NCBI RefSeq assembly: GCF_023278565.1 | Contig: NC_064676.1 | Span: forward strand, 2,232,001-2,296,000 | Source of the DNA: Colletotrichum lupini | Lineage: Eukaryota > Ascomycota > Sordariomycetes > Glomerellales > Glomerellaceae | Direction of reading: 5' to 3' | DNA: 64,000 bases | In this document: one piece after another, positions 32,749 to 44,796 of the stretch | Position numbering within the stretch: position 1 is the first letter of the stretch | Layout: each line of letters starts with the position of its first letter | Translations under genes and position numbers: made by a program | Notes under the pieces: generated by a model | What the model was told of the DNA's origin: nothing | The model's input: only the letters and a program-made list of their open reading frames with translations | Databases searched by the model: none

Positions 32749-34283
32749 CTTCGTAGCGGAGAGGATAGTGCGCGAGGTCGGGTCGAGGAGGAGGAGGATG
32801 ACGAGCGTACGCGTCTTCGGTGACTGAGGATTGGACGATCTGAAGCACACAACGAGCGAGCGGGCGTGAAGTCGTAGACTGGCCTCTCTGGGCTGCAGCA
32901 GTAGAGCGAACAGCGAAGCAATCGGGATAGATAGTCCGTTTCGTAGCGAGGCAAGCTAAGAGAATCAAGCAAAAGGGGGCCGTCGGGCGGGTGAGGCAGA
33001 AACCGTGGGGGACAAGCAGCCGGGAGAGGCCGTCTTGGGGCTTGGTACTGGTCGAGGAGAGAAGGCCGACAAAGAATCCCGGGTGATGTGAGGCACTGGT
33101 ACCGTGGGACGGTGGGATGAAGCAAAATTGGAGGACGGGAAAGGACTCTCGGAGCTCTGGACGCGACGGAGGTTCCGGGGAAAGCTGGGAGCTCATGCAA
33201 AATTTCCACCTTGAGCCCCATACCCCCCAATAGCACGTCGTCTAATTACCCGCACCTGCCCCCCTTAGCCTTACAGGCGATCATTCACGCGGCAGGGAGG
33301 CTCTCGCAGCTCGGGACAGCGCGCCGCGCCAATGAGATTAGCAGTTGCCCCTCCTAGGCGGGGTCACTTTGGGGCAAGTACAGGAGAGTACAGCGCCCAG
33401 CCAATACTTGAAGGTGCACTGAAGAAACGTGGCCGGCAGCAGCCACAGCCGTCCACTGGCGTTGCATGCCGAGTATTCTGAGAGCCTACGCGCACCTCTT
33501 TGGCGCGAACTGTTACACTGCCACTTTACTCACACCGTCTGCTGCGTGTTTCTCAACACCATTTCTTCCAAGACGTTAAAGCTGTAGATCTTTATTGTAG
33601 CTCTGCATTAGATACAATTAACATCTTTAGCAATGAGTTGGTCTCTTGGGCCTATTCCGGTTTGTTCCGCAAGTTGTCTTGGCTTGCGAGAGTGCTCATA
33701 CCCTGGATCACTATTCTTCCCATACGCCACATCGCATGCTTACGTACTGCCCAGCCACAGGTACGTGGAGAGACATTTGAGGCTGATGGGCCATAAGATA
33801 CTTAGGCTGCTATGGCATCTGCCCGCTAGTTGGAAGTACCTCAGACCAGGCAGGCGCCTCAGCCCACTTTGACTGTAACGGTTGCACTGCCAGCGCCTAA
33901 CAGCGCAGCGCCTTTGAGCGAACGACCAAGATACTGCCCGAAGATGACGAAACACCACGCGGCTGAAAAGCGACCCCAGAGTACCATCATCCCATCGACC
34001 CTTGAGGACACGCTGATCGAACCCCTCGAGAGCCTCAATCTCCTCCTGCTATTGAAACAGCACCCTGTCGCTCCATTCTACTGTATCTGAACGACATCTC
34101 TCGCTCATTCTCGCCATTGAACCCAACCTATCAAGCTTGGCTTGCATGAGCCTCCGTCCAATTCCGGCCGACGACCTAACCACCATCAACCACCTCTCCA
34201 TCGACGAGAGTCAACCACAACAACCATCATTTACTCGATACTGAAAGCGCAAACACATAAAAGACATAGCAACAAACTGCATC
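32749..34283. other. Divergent upstream region of mitochondrial protein and verprolin genes
   Basis: Contains both promoters. The last 350 bases look like the verprolin leader and hold two upstream ORFs, at 33944-34090 (48 codons) and 34146-34244 (32 codons). Minus-strand frames at 32561-33236 are pyrimidine-rich leader sequence read through and are not genes. Confidence 0.45.
34146..34244 (+). other. Candidate uORF in the verprolin leader
   Basis: An ATG 138 nt before the verprolin start opens 32 codons (MSLRPIPADDLTTINHLS...) and stops 39 nt before the main ATG. It lies in CA-rich leader-like sequence. Whether the transcript includes it is not known. Confidence 0.3.
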
Positions 34284-35725
34284 ATGCCCCCTCCACCTCC
34301 GCCGCCGCCGCCGATGCCTGCGATGGGCGGCCCTCCTCCGCCTCCCCCGCCGCCAGGAGGTCCTCCTGGAGCTGGCACTCTACCTTCGAGACCACCACCA
34401 GGAGGCAGAGTACGTCTTTGGAGCTCACAAGTGGACTTGAACGCTTTGTCACAGCATCATACTGATACGGGTCACAGGGCGCTCTACTCTCCGACATCAC
34501 GAAAGGCAGGGCTCTCAAGAAAGCCGTTACGAACGATAGATCTGCGCCGGTAGTTGGGGGTTCGTCTGGTGGCGTTTCCTCCGGAGGACCGCCTCTAGGA
34601 GGTGCGCCTCCGGTCCCAGGCTTTGGTGGTGCCCCTAAACCTCCCGGTGGCCTCGCTCCTCCGGTGCCCGGAAATCGAGCTAGAAGCAATAGCGACCAGA
34701 GCGGGCGAGAAAGCGCGCCTGCACCGCCCACACAGGCAGCACCACAATTAGGGGGACTCTTTGCGGGAGGCATGCCGAAGCTGCGGAAGACTCGTGGCGC
34801 CGTTGATACCGGTGCTTCTATGGACTCGTCATATCTGTCGGATCCCGAGAGCAATGTGCGGTCGTCCTCTGCGCCGAAGCCACCAACATTCGGAGCACCA
34901 AAACCTCCTGGCGGTGCGGCGCCGGCCCCGCCGGGAAGGCCGCCTTTACCTCCTCCCAACGCCGCACCGGCCCTGCCACCATCCATTGCCAACTTGCGCA
35001 AGACGCCCAGCGATCTACCTCGGCCAGGCTCTTCAGCATCGATGAAAGGACCTCCGCCTCCTATAGGCAAGAAGCCGCCGCCACTGCCAGCATCCCGGAA
35101 GCCCTCGACTACGCCGAGCCACCCGCCTCCATTACCTGGATCGCCAGCTCCAGGAGCACCCCCTCCACCACCTCCATCGTCTGCTCCAGCACTTCCGTCC
35201 GCACCCCCCTCGGCGCCGCCACCACCCCCTGCTGCTGCTGCTCCCAGAGCTCCAGCGCCATCGCCTCCGTCGAGGTCCCCAGCACCTCCACCTCCTCCAC
35301 CGGCCTCAAACGGACCTTCGCCGCTGGCAATGCAAGCCGCTTTACGAGCAGCCGGCCAGGCATCTCCAAGTGCTGCTCCACCGCCTCCCCCATCGGCGGC
35401 CCCCTCGCCCCCCGCCTCTGCACCTCCTCCACCAGCAGCACCCCCTACGAGGGCCCGTGCTGGTTCTGGTCTACGATCTTCTATGCTAGATCCAAGCGCC
35501 TTCACGCTTGCTCCCAATGGTGCAAAGAGTCCAAGTCCTACTCGAACGAACACGATGAGCAGTCTCAATGTCGGCGGTGGTGGTCAACGATACATCGTAC
35601 AAGATCCTCGATGGAAGTTCCAGGATGATGCCATGTTGCCAAAGCCAAGGGACTTTGTAGGCGGTCCCCGGCGATACAGAGCCGGCAGAGGTAGCAGTGT
35701 TCCTCTTGATCTCAGCGCCCTATAA
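34284..35725 (+). CDS. Verprolin / WASP-interacting protein (WIP)
   Basis: Two exons, 34284..34409 and 34478..35725, encode 457 residues. Verprolin binds actin and WASP/Las17 and promotes Arp2/3-dependent actin patches, endocytosis and polarised growth. The protein opens with a poly-proline tract. A WH2 actin-binding motif follows directly after the intron (GALLSDITKGRALKKA, about residues 43-58). Long proline-rich SH3- and profilin-binding segments lie between about 70 and 390. The C-terminal WASP WH1-binding region (RYIVQDPRWKFQDDAMLPKP, then FVGGPRRYRAGRGSSVPLDL) is intact. The 68-nt intron (34410..34477; donor GTACGT, acceptor TCACAG) joins PPGGR to GALLSD, the expected WH2 context. Confidence 0.93.
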
Positions 35726-36937
35726 GGGGGTCGGACTAGATACGGATTATTCCGTAGCCTGATCAGCGTCAAGTTCTATCAAAGTTTGGGTCTAGAGTGG
35801 CGACCAGCCTCGGGCAATCTACATGAATCAAACGATCTGCACTGCTATGATTCTTGGTGGAAACGCACCCCTTGTTGCTGCATGGAAGTCATCCGGCTGA
35901 GATTTCTCGCAGAAGACGGAGAGGGTTCAATTTCGACGCCTTTTGCCGGTGGGCTATTGTTAGTCGCCAAATTGAGGATATTCTGGAGGATTCGGACTCC
36001 GCAAAATCTTATACAACGGAACAAGCATTCGCAACACATCCTGAAGGCGTCGTCGTATCGGCACTTCTTGGCCCCATTACCTTGGCGAAACGATCGACTG
36101 AGACGAATCTAGATCTCTCGGCTGTACTCGTCTTGGGAAATCTCTTGGTTTTCTTGGTATTCTTGGTACCAAGAACCATGGTTGCTTGTCGAATGCTTAC
36201 ACTCAACGTCCTCTTCTTCGGATGGAACGGGGGGTTTCTACAGATTCTCTTACAGGGTCGTCAGGGACTTTGAGGGGCAGACGGGCTTGGCATGCAAGCA
36301 AGCACTCGCAGCGATCTGGAGAGTGAAGAAGAGCAAAAGATCACGTCATTCAAGGGAGCCATCACGCTAGCGAGATGCTCGGTCTTTCTGTTAGACATTG
36401 GTAGAAATCAGATTACTTACAAGATCCGGCTAGATTCTAAACCTGATCGTTGCTGGTATATTGATTACCAACCGCTCCATCTTGAACATACGGGTAGAAC
36501 CAGTACTGGAGTGGATCCGCCGTTGTGTATTAGTCACGTCCGTCCGTCTTCGAGGCAGCCCTCATCTACCTCAATCCCTGAATGCCAGTCGCCTCCGTAT
36601 AGGCCCGATGGGAAGAACATTCAACCCAGCACGATCACGATCACGATCCTACCTTTCACAAATTGATAATGATAACCCCTCATGTCGTCCAGTTGAACCT
36701 GGCATGCTTCATCAACCGGGCACGTGAATCGAAGCAACTCGGTTCAACTTTCCGACTCAGGTAGTAGTAGACCCCATCGCGTCTTCAACGCTTCAGACGA
36801 AGGAGTTCACCTAGTTACACAAAACGCAACACAGCCTCGTCAACGCAACTGGTAGTCAGTAATCAGATCTTTCGTTCTGCCCTTGAACTTTTTTTTTTGA
36901 CAAACTCGCGACAAGAGACTAAAAAAGTTGAGACGAG

Positions 36938-36979
<42 letters not shown>

Positions 36980-38054
36980 CCGGGCCCGCGTAAAATTGAC
37001 CGGTTGAGCCAAGTCTCAGCATCTGTAACCGAAACTTGCTTCGGCGCGAACCTCCAAAAAAAGACTTGACGTTGAAGAGAGAAGAGAAAGACCATCCGTA
37101 GAAACCCCAGAAGACACCCCTCCCAAAGGGATCAAGTTACGAACAAGGCTCAGGCTTCAAAACGTCCCAAAACAGGCATCATACGAACTCCTCGGGGTCC
37201 GGGGGAAAACTCACTGCCCAGTCGAGATTACATCTTATCACATGCACAACATACGTAAAGCGGCGTCCCCGGGAGACGAAGGAATCTTCATGTGAACCGT
37301 GCCCCGTTGATTGATTAAAGCTACCTCCTGTAGGGCGTGTGTTTCGGAGAGGAGAGAGGAGAGAAAAAACACCCCGTTGCTATCCCGCAATCGAGGGTTT
37401 CAAATACGTCCGCCGGCCGATTGCTTGCAGAAAAACGAAGAAAAAATCACTTTAACCCATGGGTTCGATAGCCCCGCGTCGAGGTTACGATCGATAACCT
37501 CACACCTTTGAACAACTCCCCGCTCTGATGCTTCGAACAAATCAAAAAAAGGAACTTGTACGCGATAACCCCCCCCCCTTGAACTGGACCTAGACAAGAG
37601 AAAAAAGCTTTCACGCCATGCCGGCCCAGATCCTTGGCTGGTCTCATCCACTTCCACTCCTACACCCCAGATCATAGATCGTTGATCATTTCAGATGAAG
37701 ATCAAGAACGAGGGGTTCAGAAAAAAAAGATTGATAATGTCCCCGCACCACACAAGCCACCCCGGTTTGAACCCCCGTTTTCGTTTGCCAGGCATATTCC
37801 GCGTTTCCTTCCCCCGTTTGGGAAGAAGAGGTATCCATGAAAAGATGAGAAAAACTTGCAGTCGTCTATATTCGTCAATGTCCGCGCTCATACCCGTTCG
37901 TGACGAAAAGAGAAGAAAGCCGACAAGAGGTGTATGAAGAAATAGGTCCGGAAGCCCAAAAGATCCAGTACCCCGGATCCGCCTGTACGTAAATAGCATC
38001 CGACGCTTCATGATTCAGACGACATGTTCGACGATCGACGCAGATTCAAAAATC
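35726..38054. other. Gene-free stretch between convergent genes, 2.3 kb
   Basis: 3' regions of verprolin and of the BNIP3-like gene, a CT microsatellite at 36.9 kb and several short A runs. An open plus frame of 139 codons near 35.9-36.3 kb has no recognisable features. Confidence 0.4.
36941..36977. repeat. CT dinucleotide microsatellite
   Basis: An uninterrupted CT repeat of about 18 units. Confidence 0.9.
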
Positions 38055-39407
38055 TCAGGCGACGACGCTTCGACCAACCCCCGCACCCCACCTCAGGCGA
38101 CGAAGCCCGCCGCCGGACGATCGAATAACTTCCCGTCCGCACGAAGATGAGTCCGCAACTGCCGAGGCGTTGACACCTACTCCTGCCGATAGTGCTTCCT
38201 GACGTCCTACTTCACGGCCGATCACATATCCCGCACCAAATCCTACCACAGACACCAACACTACCACGCCAGCACTGACAACCCATGTCAACAACGTCGG
38301 GCTGATGAGGGCATCCTCGCTGGCCGCGACCTTCTTCTTCTTTGTCGCACGGGACGAGCGTGTCTGTGAGGAAGAGGTTCGCTTGTGCTTATCGACACCG
38401 TCGGTCTTGGGTGATGAGGGGGCAGAAGACGCCGCCGTCCGTGACGGACGGGCAGCGGGAGACTTGGCAGGAGAGGCGGTCTGAGGTTGGGTAGGTCTTT
38501 CAGCCATGAGCTCAGATTCGGGCATCAGCCGTAACTCAACAGGTTGAGAGCTAGGTCCGACTCCGGCATGCGCGGGTGGAGCGCCCTGTCGCTCGGTAGT
38601 ATCCTTATACTTGGGCAGACCACGGGCGGCAGCGGCGCACGACAGCAGAGTCGTGAGGGAAGCACGGAGAGCCGCGTCATTATCGGCTTGATATGCGGGG
38701 GACATGAAGTTTGGCGGGCCCCGGCTGACACTAGTTTGAGATCGTTGGGATAGTGGCGGCCTTACACCGCTGTGCGGATGCTGGTGGATCGCCGAGCTGG
38801 CCGAGTGTCTCCTATCCAAGCCCGAGGGCGGATGAGAGAATGCGTTTGGCTGAGGTCTGAAGACCGGATCATCGGAAACGCGACCCAGGGCGGTAGCAAT
38901 CTCGTCGCTATCGTCAGAGTCCTCCGAATCCTCCTGCGCCGATGGTTGCTGTTGGAACGACGCTCGCACCGGAGGCCGAACGTTCTCGGTCGAGCTCGTC
39001 AGACATCGGTCCTCCTCGCTTTCACTCTCCTCGTACTCCTCCTGGCTACTTGTACCAGCGTGGATGGCCGTCTGGTCGACATGAAAAGATCGTGGCACAG
39101 GTTGGTTTTGGTGATGTAAGCGACGTCGGCGGGCGGTCATGGACCCACCGACTCGGAGACCGGTGGTGACGATCTCGTCGCCGATGGAAGAAAGAGAAGA
39201 TGAAGAAGGCTGCGACGAGACCTCTACCCACGAATCTAAAAAGAGAGATGTCAGCATTCTGTCAATCTGACCAGCCGAGTGGCTGTCTTCTAGTGACTGA
39301 CCGTCATTCCGTCTGCGAGGGCCCGCGGCGGGCTGTGATCCGTTCGCCGACATTCTGTTGTTCTGGAAGTTGTGTCCTGCGCGGTCGTCGCGCTGCTGTC
39401 CATCCAT
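38055..39407 (-). CDS. BNIP3/NIX-like single-TM protein with an Atg8-binding-type motif
   Basis: Two exons, 39407..39302 and 39235..38055, encode 428 residues. The 66-nt intron (donor GTCAGT, acceptor TTTTAG) is a multiple of three without stops; removal gives RRRNDDSWVEVSSQPSSSS. The protein is mostly disordered and Ser/acid-rich (EEYEESESEEDRC, DSEDSDDSDE). SWVEV at residues 37-41, preceded by acidic residues, matches the W-x-x-[LIV] Atg8-interacting consensus. A single membrane segment is at about 350-375, ending GFGAGYVIGREVG, followed by a 53-residue tail. Animal BNIP3/NIX mitophagy receptors share this order: an N-terminal SWVEL motif, a Ser-rich acidic region and a C-terminal TM ending in a GxGxxIG-R pattern. 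The identity of the family is inferred from motifs only; the C-terminal tail is longer than in the animal proteins. Confidence 0.8.
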   Translation of the reverse strand: MDGQQRDDRAGHNFQNNRMSANGSQPAAGPRRRNDGQSLEDSHSAGQIDRMLTSLFLDSWVEVSSQPSSSSLSSIGDEIVTTGLRVGGSMTARRRRLHHQNQPVPRSFHVDQTAIHAGTSSQEEYEESESEEDRCLTSSTENVRPPVRASFQQQPSAQEDSEDSDDSDEIATALGRVSDDPVFRPQPNAFSHPPSGLDRRHSASSAIHQHPHSGVRPPLSQRSQTSVSRGPPNFMSPAYQADNDAALRASLTTLLSCAAAARGLPKYKDTTERQGAPPAHAGVGPSSQPVELRLMPESELMAERPTQPQTASPAKSPAARPSRTAASSAPSSPKTDGVDKHKRTSSSQTRSSRATKKKKVAASEDALISPTLLTWVVSAGVVVLVSVVGFGAGYVIGREVGRQEALSAGVGVNASAVADSSSCGREVIRSSGGGLRRLRWGAGVGRSVVA

Positions 39408-41727
39408 TTTGAGGTTTATATTTTTTTGACGCCGTTGAATTTCGAAAAGAAAAAAAAAGTAGCCAGAGATATAGAGAGAGGTCGTTCGTAATCGTCAGAC
39501 GTCGTTGTCGTCGTGGTCGTCGAGGGAGGTGGTTGGACGTATGTGGGGGGAGTACTTCCTCCGTCCCAAACCCCGCGTTTTGGAGATAAGATACGCTCGT
39601 GAGATCTCCGTAGCAAGGGGTCCGAGTTGTCTGTTCGCTCGACGTTGAAAGTGGTTTGAAAAACGCGCTGGTTCACGACGGAAAAGGAGTTGAAGTAAGA
39701 AGGGGGAAACAAAAAAGTAGGTAAGAAAGGAAGGGTTGCAGCAGACCGCTTCGACTATAGCCGGCTCACCAGGCACGCAGGGTCGGTGAGATGGTGTTGA
39801 GGCCCGGCTGGTGGATGGCTGGCTGGGCCTTTGTGCAGCACGTAGAGGTCGGGGAACCTGGAAGGAGGGGAGGGGCCTCTGTGTCTCTGTGTCCACCTTG
39901 AGCGTGCAATACGGCAGGTGGGATAACGGACGCTAGTAGATAATCTGGAATGTCACTGGATGTACATCTGCAGCAGTCATTCGCGTGGCAGATACCTGGT
40001 CCTCCGAGCCGGCGCTTGGAGGTTCCGGCCACCGTACCGTGTCAGGTGGCATGGCCTCCGCCTTATCAGACGGGCGTTGGCCGGCTGCAAACAGCGCGAT
40101 AAGCACAGTACGACATTTCTCTGATCAAGGGAACGTCCTTGATATGGATGACGCTATCGTTACGGTCAGGGGGGGAGGAGAGACAGCCATACACTGTTGC
40201 GTACTCCGTACTGAATGGACGCATCCACGTCCACGTCCCGCCTCAGAACATCCCACTTTGGCACTTACACACCGTCCGGGCCGCTAAGTGCAGGCGCTGC
40301 AGGGGGTCAGGTGGGGTCGAGATTCACGGCGTTTTGCAGCGGGAAGCGCGAGCTGCGCCCACCACGAGTCCCTCGACCACTTAACACCGTGACACCGACA
40401 CCGGCTCTCCAAGTTTCGGTCGCATATTGCGTGGTCTACCTCTGTACGGCAACATGGGAAATGCGGAGAGGATTGCCGTCCGGCGCTGCTAGTGGTCTGC
40501 CGACGCCGCGACATGCATCCCACGACAAGGACGATCCCAAGACACGCCGTGATTCTCGTCTTATTATCGTTCCCTAAGTCATGCCAGATTCCACTGACGT
40601 GCTGTCGTAGGTAGCACTGGACTGCTGCCCTACTCCTTGTCCTTCCCTTCGCACCACCGTTTCCCCAACAGAATAGCCTCCGTTTGGCGCCTTGGAGAAA
40701 GGCCACCTAACTTAGTCAAACGGCTGAGCAGGTTTTACAACCATCTGCTGGCGAACGGGTGATCTCCCGTGACGTTTATTAGCTGAGAAGGGCAGGAGTG
40801 ACCAAAGGACGGGTGTTCTAGTGGGATGGGACATTTCAGAGGAAGACACAGCTTTGCCCGTCATCACGGGGCTGAATACGCACCTCGTGCCGCCCAATGA
40901 CGCAGAATCGCACATTTTAAGCTGGCCACGAGGCTACCGTTGTATAGGACCGAAATCGGGCAGTTCGCCCCCCCTCCCCCCAAATGAGACATGGAACCAC
41001 GTTCCCGTCTTAGAACACGGCCGCGATCTGAGATAAGGTCGCAGACGACATCAAACATCACGTGTTAGGTAAATATGCATAGATGAAGGAGGATAAATGT
41101 GTATTCATCGAGGAAGGTATCAAAACTTTTATTACAATTGGAGCTGTTCCTTAACGCCGAATCCACCTGGCAATATATGCCTTTTTTGAAATGACATTCA
41201 CGGGGAGAAGTATACTTACTCCACATCCTGCATCGCATTGCATGGTATCGTTCCAAGTTCAAGAGTAACCGAAAGGGAAGAAAAACGCCTGACTAGCCAC
41301 ATCAACAGCCGAAGCCGTTAAAAGCAACCCCCAGAGCCCACAGAAGCCGTCGTCATCTAGAATCATCGAGTCCCCTCCGTCGAGGCCTGCTAAGCTGGCA
41401 GACATCGGCAAGGATCTTCCCCAGTTTCATGATAATAAGCCGTCTGCCCACTGTGAAGATGTTGCAGTGCAACGAATGCCCTCTTGGTCAACCCACAATA
41501 GCGTACAGATCCCGCACCGTCTTCTTCCATAGAAGGAGACTTGCCACAAGCCTACGGTCCAAATGAAAAGCCCTCAGGTCCATCTTGTCTCCCAAGAGAC
41601 TGCTCTCAAAGCCCACAATCCCAAAAAAGGGAAGAAACTTGTGTCGAACCGACAGCCCACAGTAGCCCACAGGAATGCCCGCGAAGTGCCCTCTGATCAA
41701 TCATCAATGTGCGGCATGCATCACCGT
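39408..41727. other. Intergenic, 2.3 kb
   Basis: Upstream region of the BNIP3-like gene on the left; 3' region of the nucleolin-like gene on the right. No gene is seen on either strand. Confidence 0.4.
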
Positions 41728-43251
41728 TTAGAAGGTGACCTTGGAGCCCTTGAAATCGCCGAAACCGCCACGGTTGGTGGAGGAGAAACCACCACGGCCG
41801 CCACGGCCACCACGTCCACCGCGGTCACCACCGCCACGGCCTCCGAAGCCGCCGCGTCCACGGCCGCCACCACGGCCGCCACCGAATCCACCGCGGCCGC
41901 CACCCTCACGCTGGGGCTTCTGGCCGGCGTAGTCCAGGCGGACAGCGCGAGCACCGCGGCCCTCACCAAGGTAACCACCGTTCAGCTGAGTAAAGGCAGT
42001 CTTGGCGTCCTCGACAGAGCCGAAGGAGACGTATCCGAATCCCTTGAGGTTACCCGACTCACTACAAAGGCGTTAACATTGATCAAGTTGGTACAAGTTG
42101 TGGAATATACTCACGGGTCAGTGGGCAGACGGACGCTGGTGACCTCAGCAGCCTCAGTGAAGAAAGCGCGGACGGAATCCTGATCAATGTCGAAGGGAAG
42201 GTTGCCGACGAAGAGGGTGTCGCTCTCGGGGGAGACCTGGTCGCCGTGCTTCTGGGCGCGGTCGAAAGCGCGGGCGGCGGGGTTACCCTCGCCCTGGGGC
42301 TTCTGGCCGGAGAAGTCGATGTTCATGGCACGGCCAGAGAGCTCACGGCCCTGAGCGGCCTCGAGAGCAGCGGCAGCAGCCTCGGGGGTAGAGAAGTCGA
42401 CGTAACCGAAACCACGGCTGCGGCCAGTGTTCTTGTCGGTGACGACGCGAGCGCCGGTGAGATCAGCGAACTCCTCGAAGGCGGCGTACAGGGAGTTATC
42501 ATCGACAGCCCAAGCAAGGGAGCCGACGAAGAGGGTAGAGCTCTTGTCAGAGACATCGGTGCGTGCCTTCTTGCCCGGGATGACGGGGTCATCAAGGGCC
42601 TTGCGCTTCTTGGAGGGCTCTTCAGCCTTGGTCTCAGTCTCGGATGCTTCCTTAGAGTCGGAGGTCTCCTCCTCATCAGAGTCAGAAGAGTCGGAATCGG
42701 AGTCGGAAGAGTCGGAGCTCTGTGAATGGATTGTTAGAAAGTGTTATGGTCCTCAAGACGATGGTTAAACTCACGGCCTCAGCCTTCTTCTCAACCTTCT
42801 TCTCGGCCTTCTCCTCCTCAGACTCGGAGTCGGAGTCCGACTCGCTGTCAGAAGACTCGGCCTTCTTGGCGGCACCGTTGGTCTTGGGAGCAGCCTCAGC
42901 CTCAGACTCGGAGGAGTCAGAGTCAGAGTCGGAAGACTCGGCCTTCTTGGCGGCAGCAGCCTTGGGGGCAGCCTTCTTGACGGGCTTCTCCTCCTCAGAC
43001 TCGGAGGAAGAGTCGTCGCTGGAAGCCTCAGCCTCAGACTCAGAAGAGTCGGAAGACTCGCTCTCGGAAGACTCAGACTCGGGCTCAACGACCTTCTTGG
43101 ACTTCTTGGAGGCCTTCTTCTCGACCTCCTTGGCAATGGCCTTGGACTTGGCCTTGGGGCTCTCAGAGGCCTTGGTGACGCCAGCGCCCTTCACCTTGGT
43201 GAGAGGGTCGGCGGCCTTGGTGGCCTTGGTGGATGACTTGGTCTTGCCCAT
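41728..43251 (-). CDS. Nucleolin-like protein (Nsr1/Gar2 type)
   Basis: Three exons: 43251..42775, 42719..42115 and 42061..41728, encoding 471 residues. Nsr1/Gar2 proteins act in the nucleolus in pre-rRNA processing and small-subunit assembly. The N-terminal 215 residues alternate Lys/Ala-rich basic blocks with Ser/Asp/Glu stretches, which are typical casein kinase II sites. Two RRMs follow, at about 221-296 (TLFVGSLAW; RGFGYVDF) and 327-402 (TLFVGNLPF; KGFGYVSF), both with RNP2 and RNP1. The C-terminus is an RGG box rich in GRGGFGG repeats. Both introns (54 and 53 nt) have good consensus sites, and the second falls within RRM2. The gene is divergent from the complex I subunit gene, with only 571 bases between them. 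Confidence 0.95.
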
Positions 43252-43822
43252 TGTGATGATTTTGAAAGGGTAAACGGAAGGGGTATCAAAAACAAGAGAT
43301 TGATATTTGGAAATAGGCAAGAGAAAGACTTTTTCCAGAGAGGTTGCACAAGAGAAAAGTTGATAGAAGCTTGGGGGTGGGAGCTTGACTTTTAAGGCCA
43401 GGGTCTTGGTGGTTGGGGCGAAGGGTCTTGCGACAGAGATTTTTTTTTTGCGATTTGCCAACTTTTCAGCGGGGCTTCTCCCTCGACTGCGCGGGCGGTG
43501 TGCGAGGGGCTGCAAGTGGCGGGTCCATCTAGGTACGTACCGAAAAGCCGCAGCCGAGTCGCTCTGGGGGAAAGCAGGAACGACGGCCGTGGCCCGTGAG
43601 CAACGGGGGCGCGACTGAGCCTGCGAATTAAGGCCGCCGGAATCTGGCTGACCTCTCTAGCTGCCAGGTTCCTCCACTCCCGACAGCCAACGGTCCCGAA
43701 GTCGACCATTGCGAATCCACGAAGCTTGACCACACTCCGTCCGCGACCTCCGACCTCCTGGCTCAATTCGAACTTCATTCCTTCCTCGAGAAGACGACTT
43801 TTGAATACACAACTCAGTCATA
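43252..43822. promoter_or_regulatory. Bidirectional promoter region, nucleolin-like and NDUFB10-type genes
   Basis: 571 bases separate two divergent start codons, so the two housekeeping promoters share this segment. It contains a CTAGGTACGTACC motif near 43530. No clear TATA box was found for either gene. Confidence 0.4.
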
Positions 43823-44230
43823 ATGCCGACCCCCGAGTCCGCGATGTTCCTGGCACAAAAGCCCAAGGTGCCCCCAACTTTCGACGGCGTTGACTACGAC
43901 GACACCAAGGCATTCAAGCAGGCACAGGACGCCATAATCCGTGAACAATGGGTCGGCGCTATGATGCTGCGCCTTGTTGGCGAGGAATTGGGCAAGTGCT
44001 ACAAGAAGGAGGGCGTGAACCACTTGGAGAACTGCGGTCACCTCAGAGGTTAGTAGGCCTTTGCGAGAGACGGAGGGGAGAGCTCGATTTGCAGTCCACC
44101 AGCGGGTGTATCTTGGCCGGGTGAAGAAAAGACGCTGATCAGTGATACAGAAAAGTACCTGCAATTGTTGAAGGAGAAGAAGGTTAAGGGCACACTGTTC
44201 GAGCAGCAGAACTACATCAGCAAGCAATAG
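43823..44230 (+). CDS. Mitochondrial complex I subunit, NDUFB10/PDSW type
   Basis: Two exons, 43823..44048 and 44151..44230, encode 101 residues. This is an accessory subunit of the membrane arm of NADH:ubiquinone oxidoreductase (fungal 12-kDa subunit, NDUFB10 family). Characteristic segments are PPTFDGVDYDDTKAFKQAQDAIIREQWVGAMMLRLVGEELGKC, read in two parts, and VNHLENCGHL with conserved cysteines. The splice (donor GTTAGT, acceptor GATACAG) joins HLR to EKYLQLLKE. There is no cleavable presequence, as is usual for this subunit. It is followed in the same direction by another mitochondrial gene, mL54. Confidence 0.88.
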
Positions 44231-44796
44231 ATATGCTGTACGATGGGACGGAGTAGAAGGGACTGTTGTGAAGCAGGAAGCGGCGCTCTCGAAGACGACC
44301 TCTCTCAGGATTTAGAAATGAGGAACGCAGAGACGAGGCTGTGACGGTACTACGTCAACGAGCCGGAGCGTGATGGGCGATATCCCTCACGATATGTACA
44401 AATGAATCAAACAGGGCTTTTGAGGTTATGCATCTATCCGTGTCCCAGCTTCTGGTCACCCAATGGTTCTCGAATCAGCCAGCTTTGAGAAAATTCCCGC
44501 TGGCTTCTATCAGATAATTCAAATTATTATCTTGTGTTCATCAATTGACTTCAATGACGGGTTGTAAGTGAGGGTGAAGGGCCGGTGAAGCGTAGTGCCC
44601 AGAGCCTCCCATGCCAAGTGCGCAACAGGCGCGTTCCGCCCGCCCCAGAATTTTTCCACCCCCGAGCTCCAAGCTCACGCATCCTGCAACACCACCAAAA
44701 GTTCAAGGTGATCCTCGTCGACGAACAACCCACAAAGATATCCAGCACCGGTGACGCAAATCGGCCGCGCTCGGCAACCCCCCAGATACAGAAGCC
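44231..44796. other. Intergenic, 0.57 kb
   Basis: 3' region of the complex I subunit gene and promoter of the mL54 gene. No gene is seen. Confidence 0.4.

Noticed and set aside
32561..33236. Two overlapping minus-strand ORFs of 163 and 211 codons
   Set aside because: Pyrimidine-rich promoter/leader of the mitochondrial membrane protein gene, giving Pro/Ser/Leu-rich nonsense.
34282..35568. 428-codon minus-strand ORF, Gly/Ala-rich
   Set aside because: It is the reverse complement of the proline-rich verprolin exon; proline codons read backwards give glycine codons and lack stops.
42722..43273. 183-codon plus-strand Ser-rich ORF
   Set aside because: Antisense of the Ser/Asp/Glu-rich N-terminus of the nucleolin-like gene.
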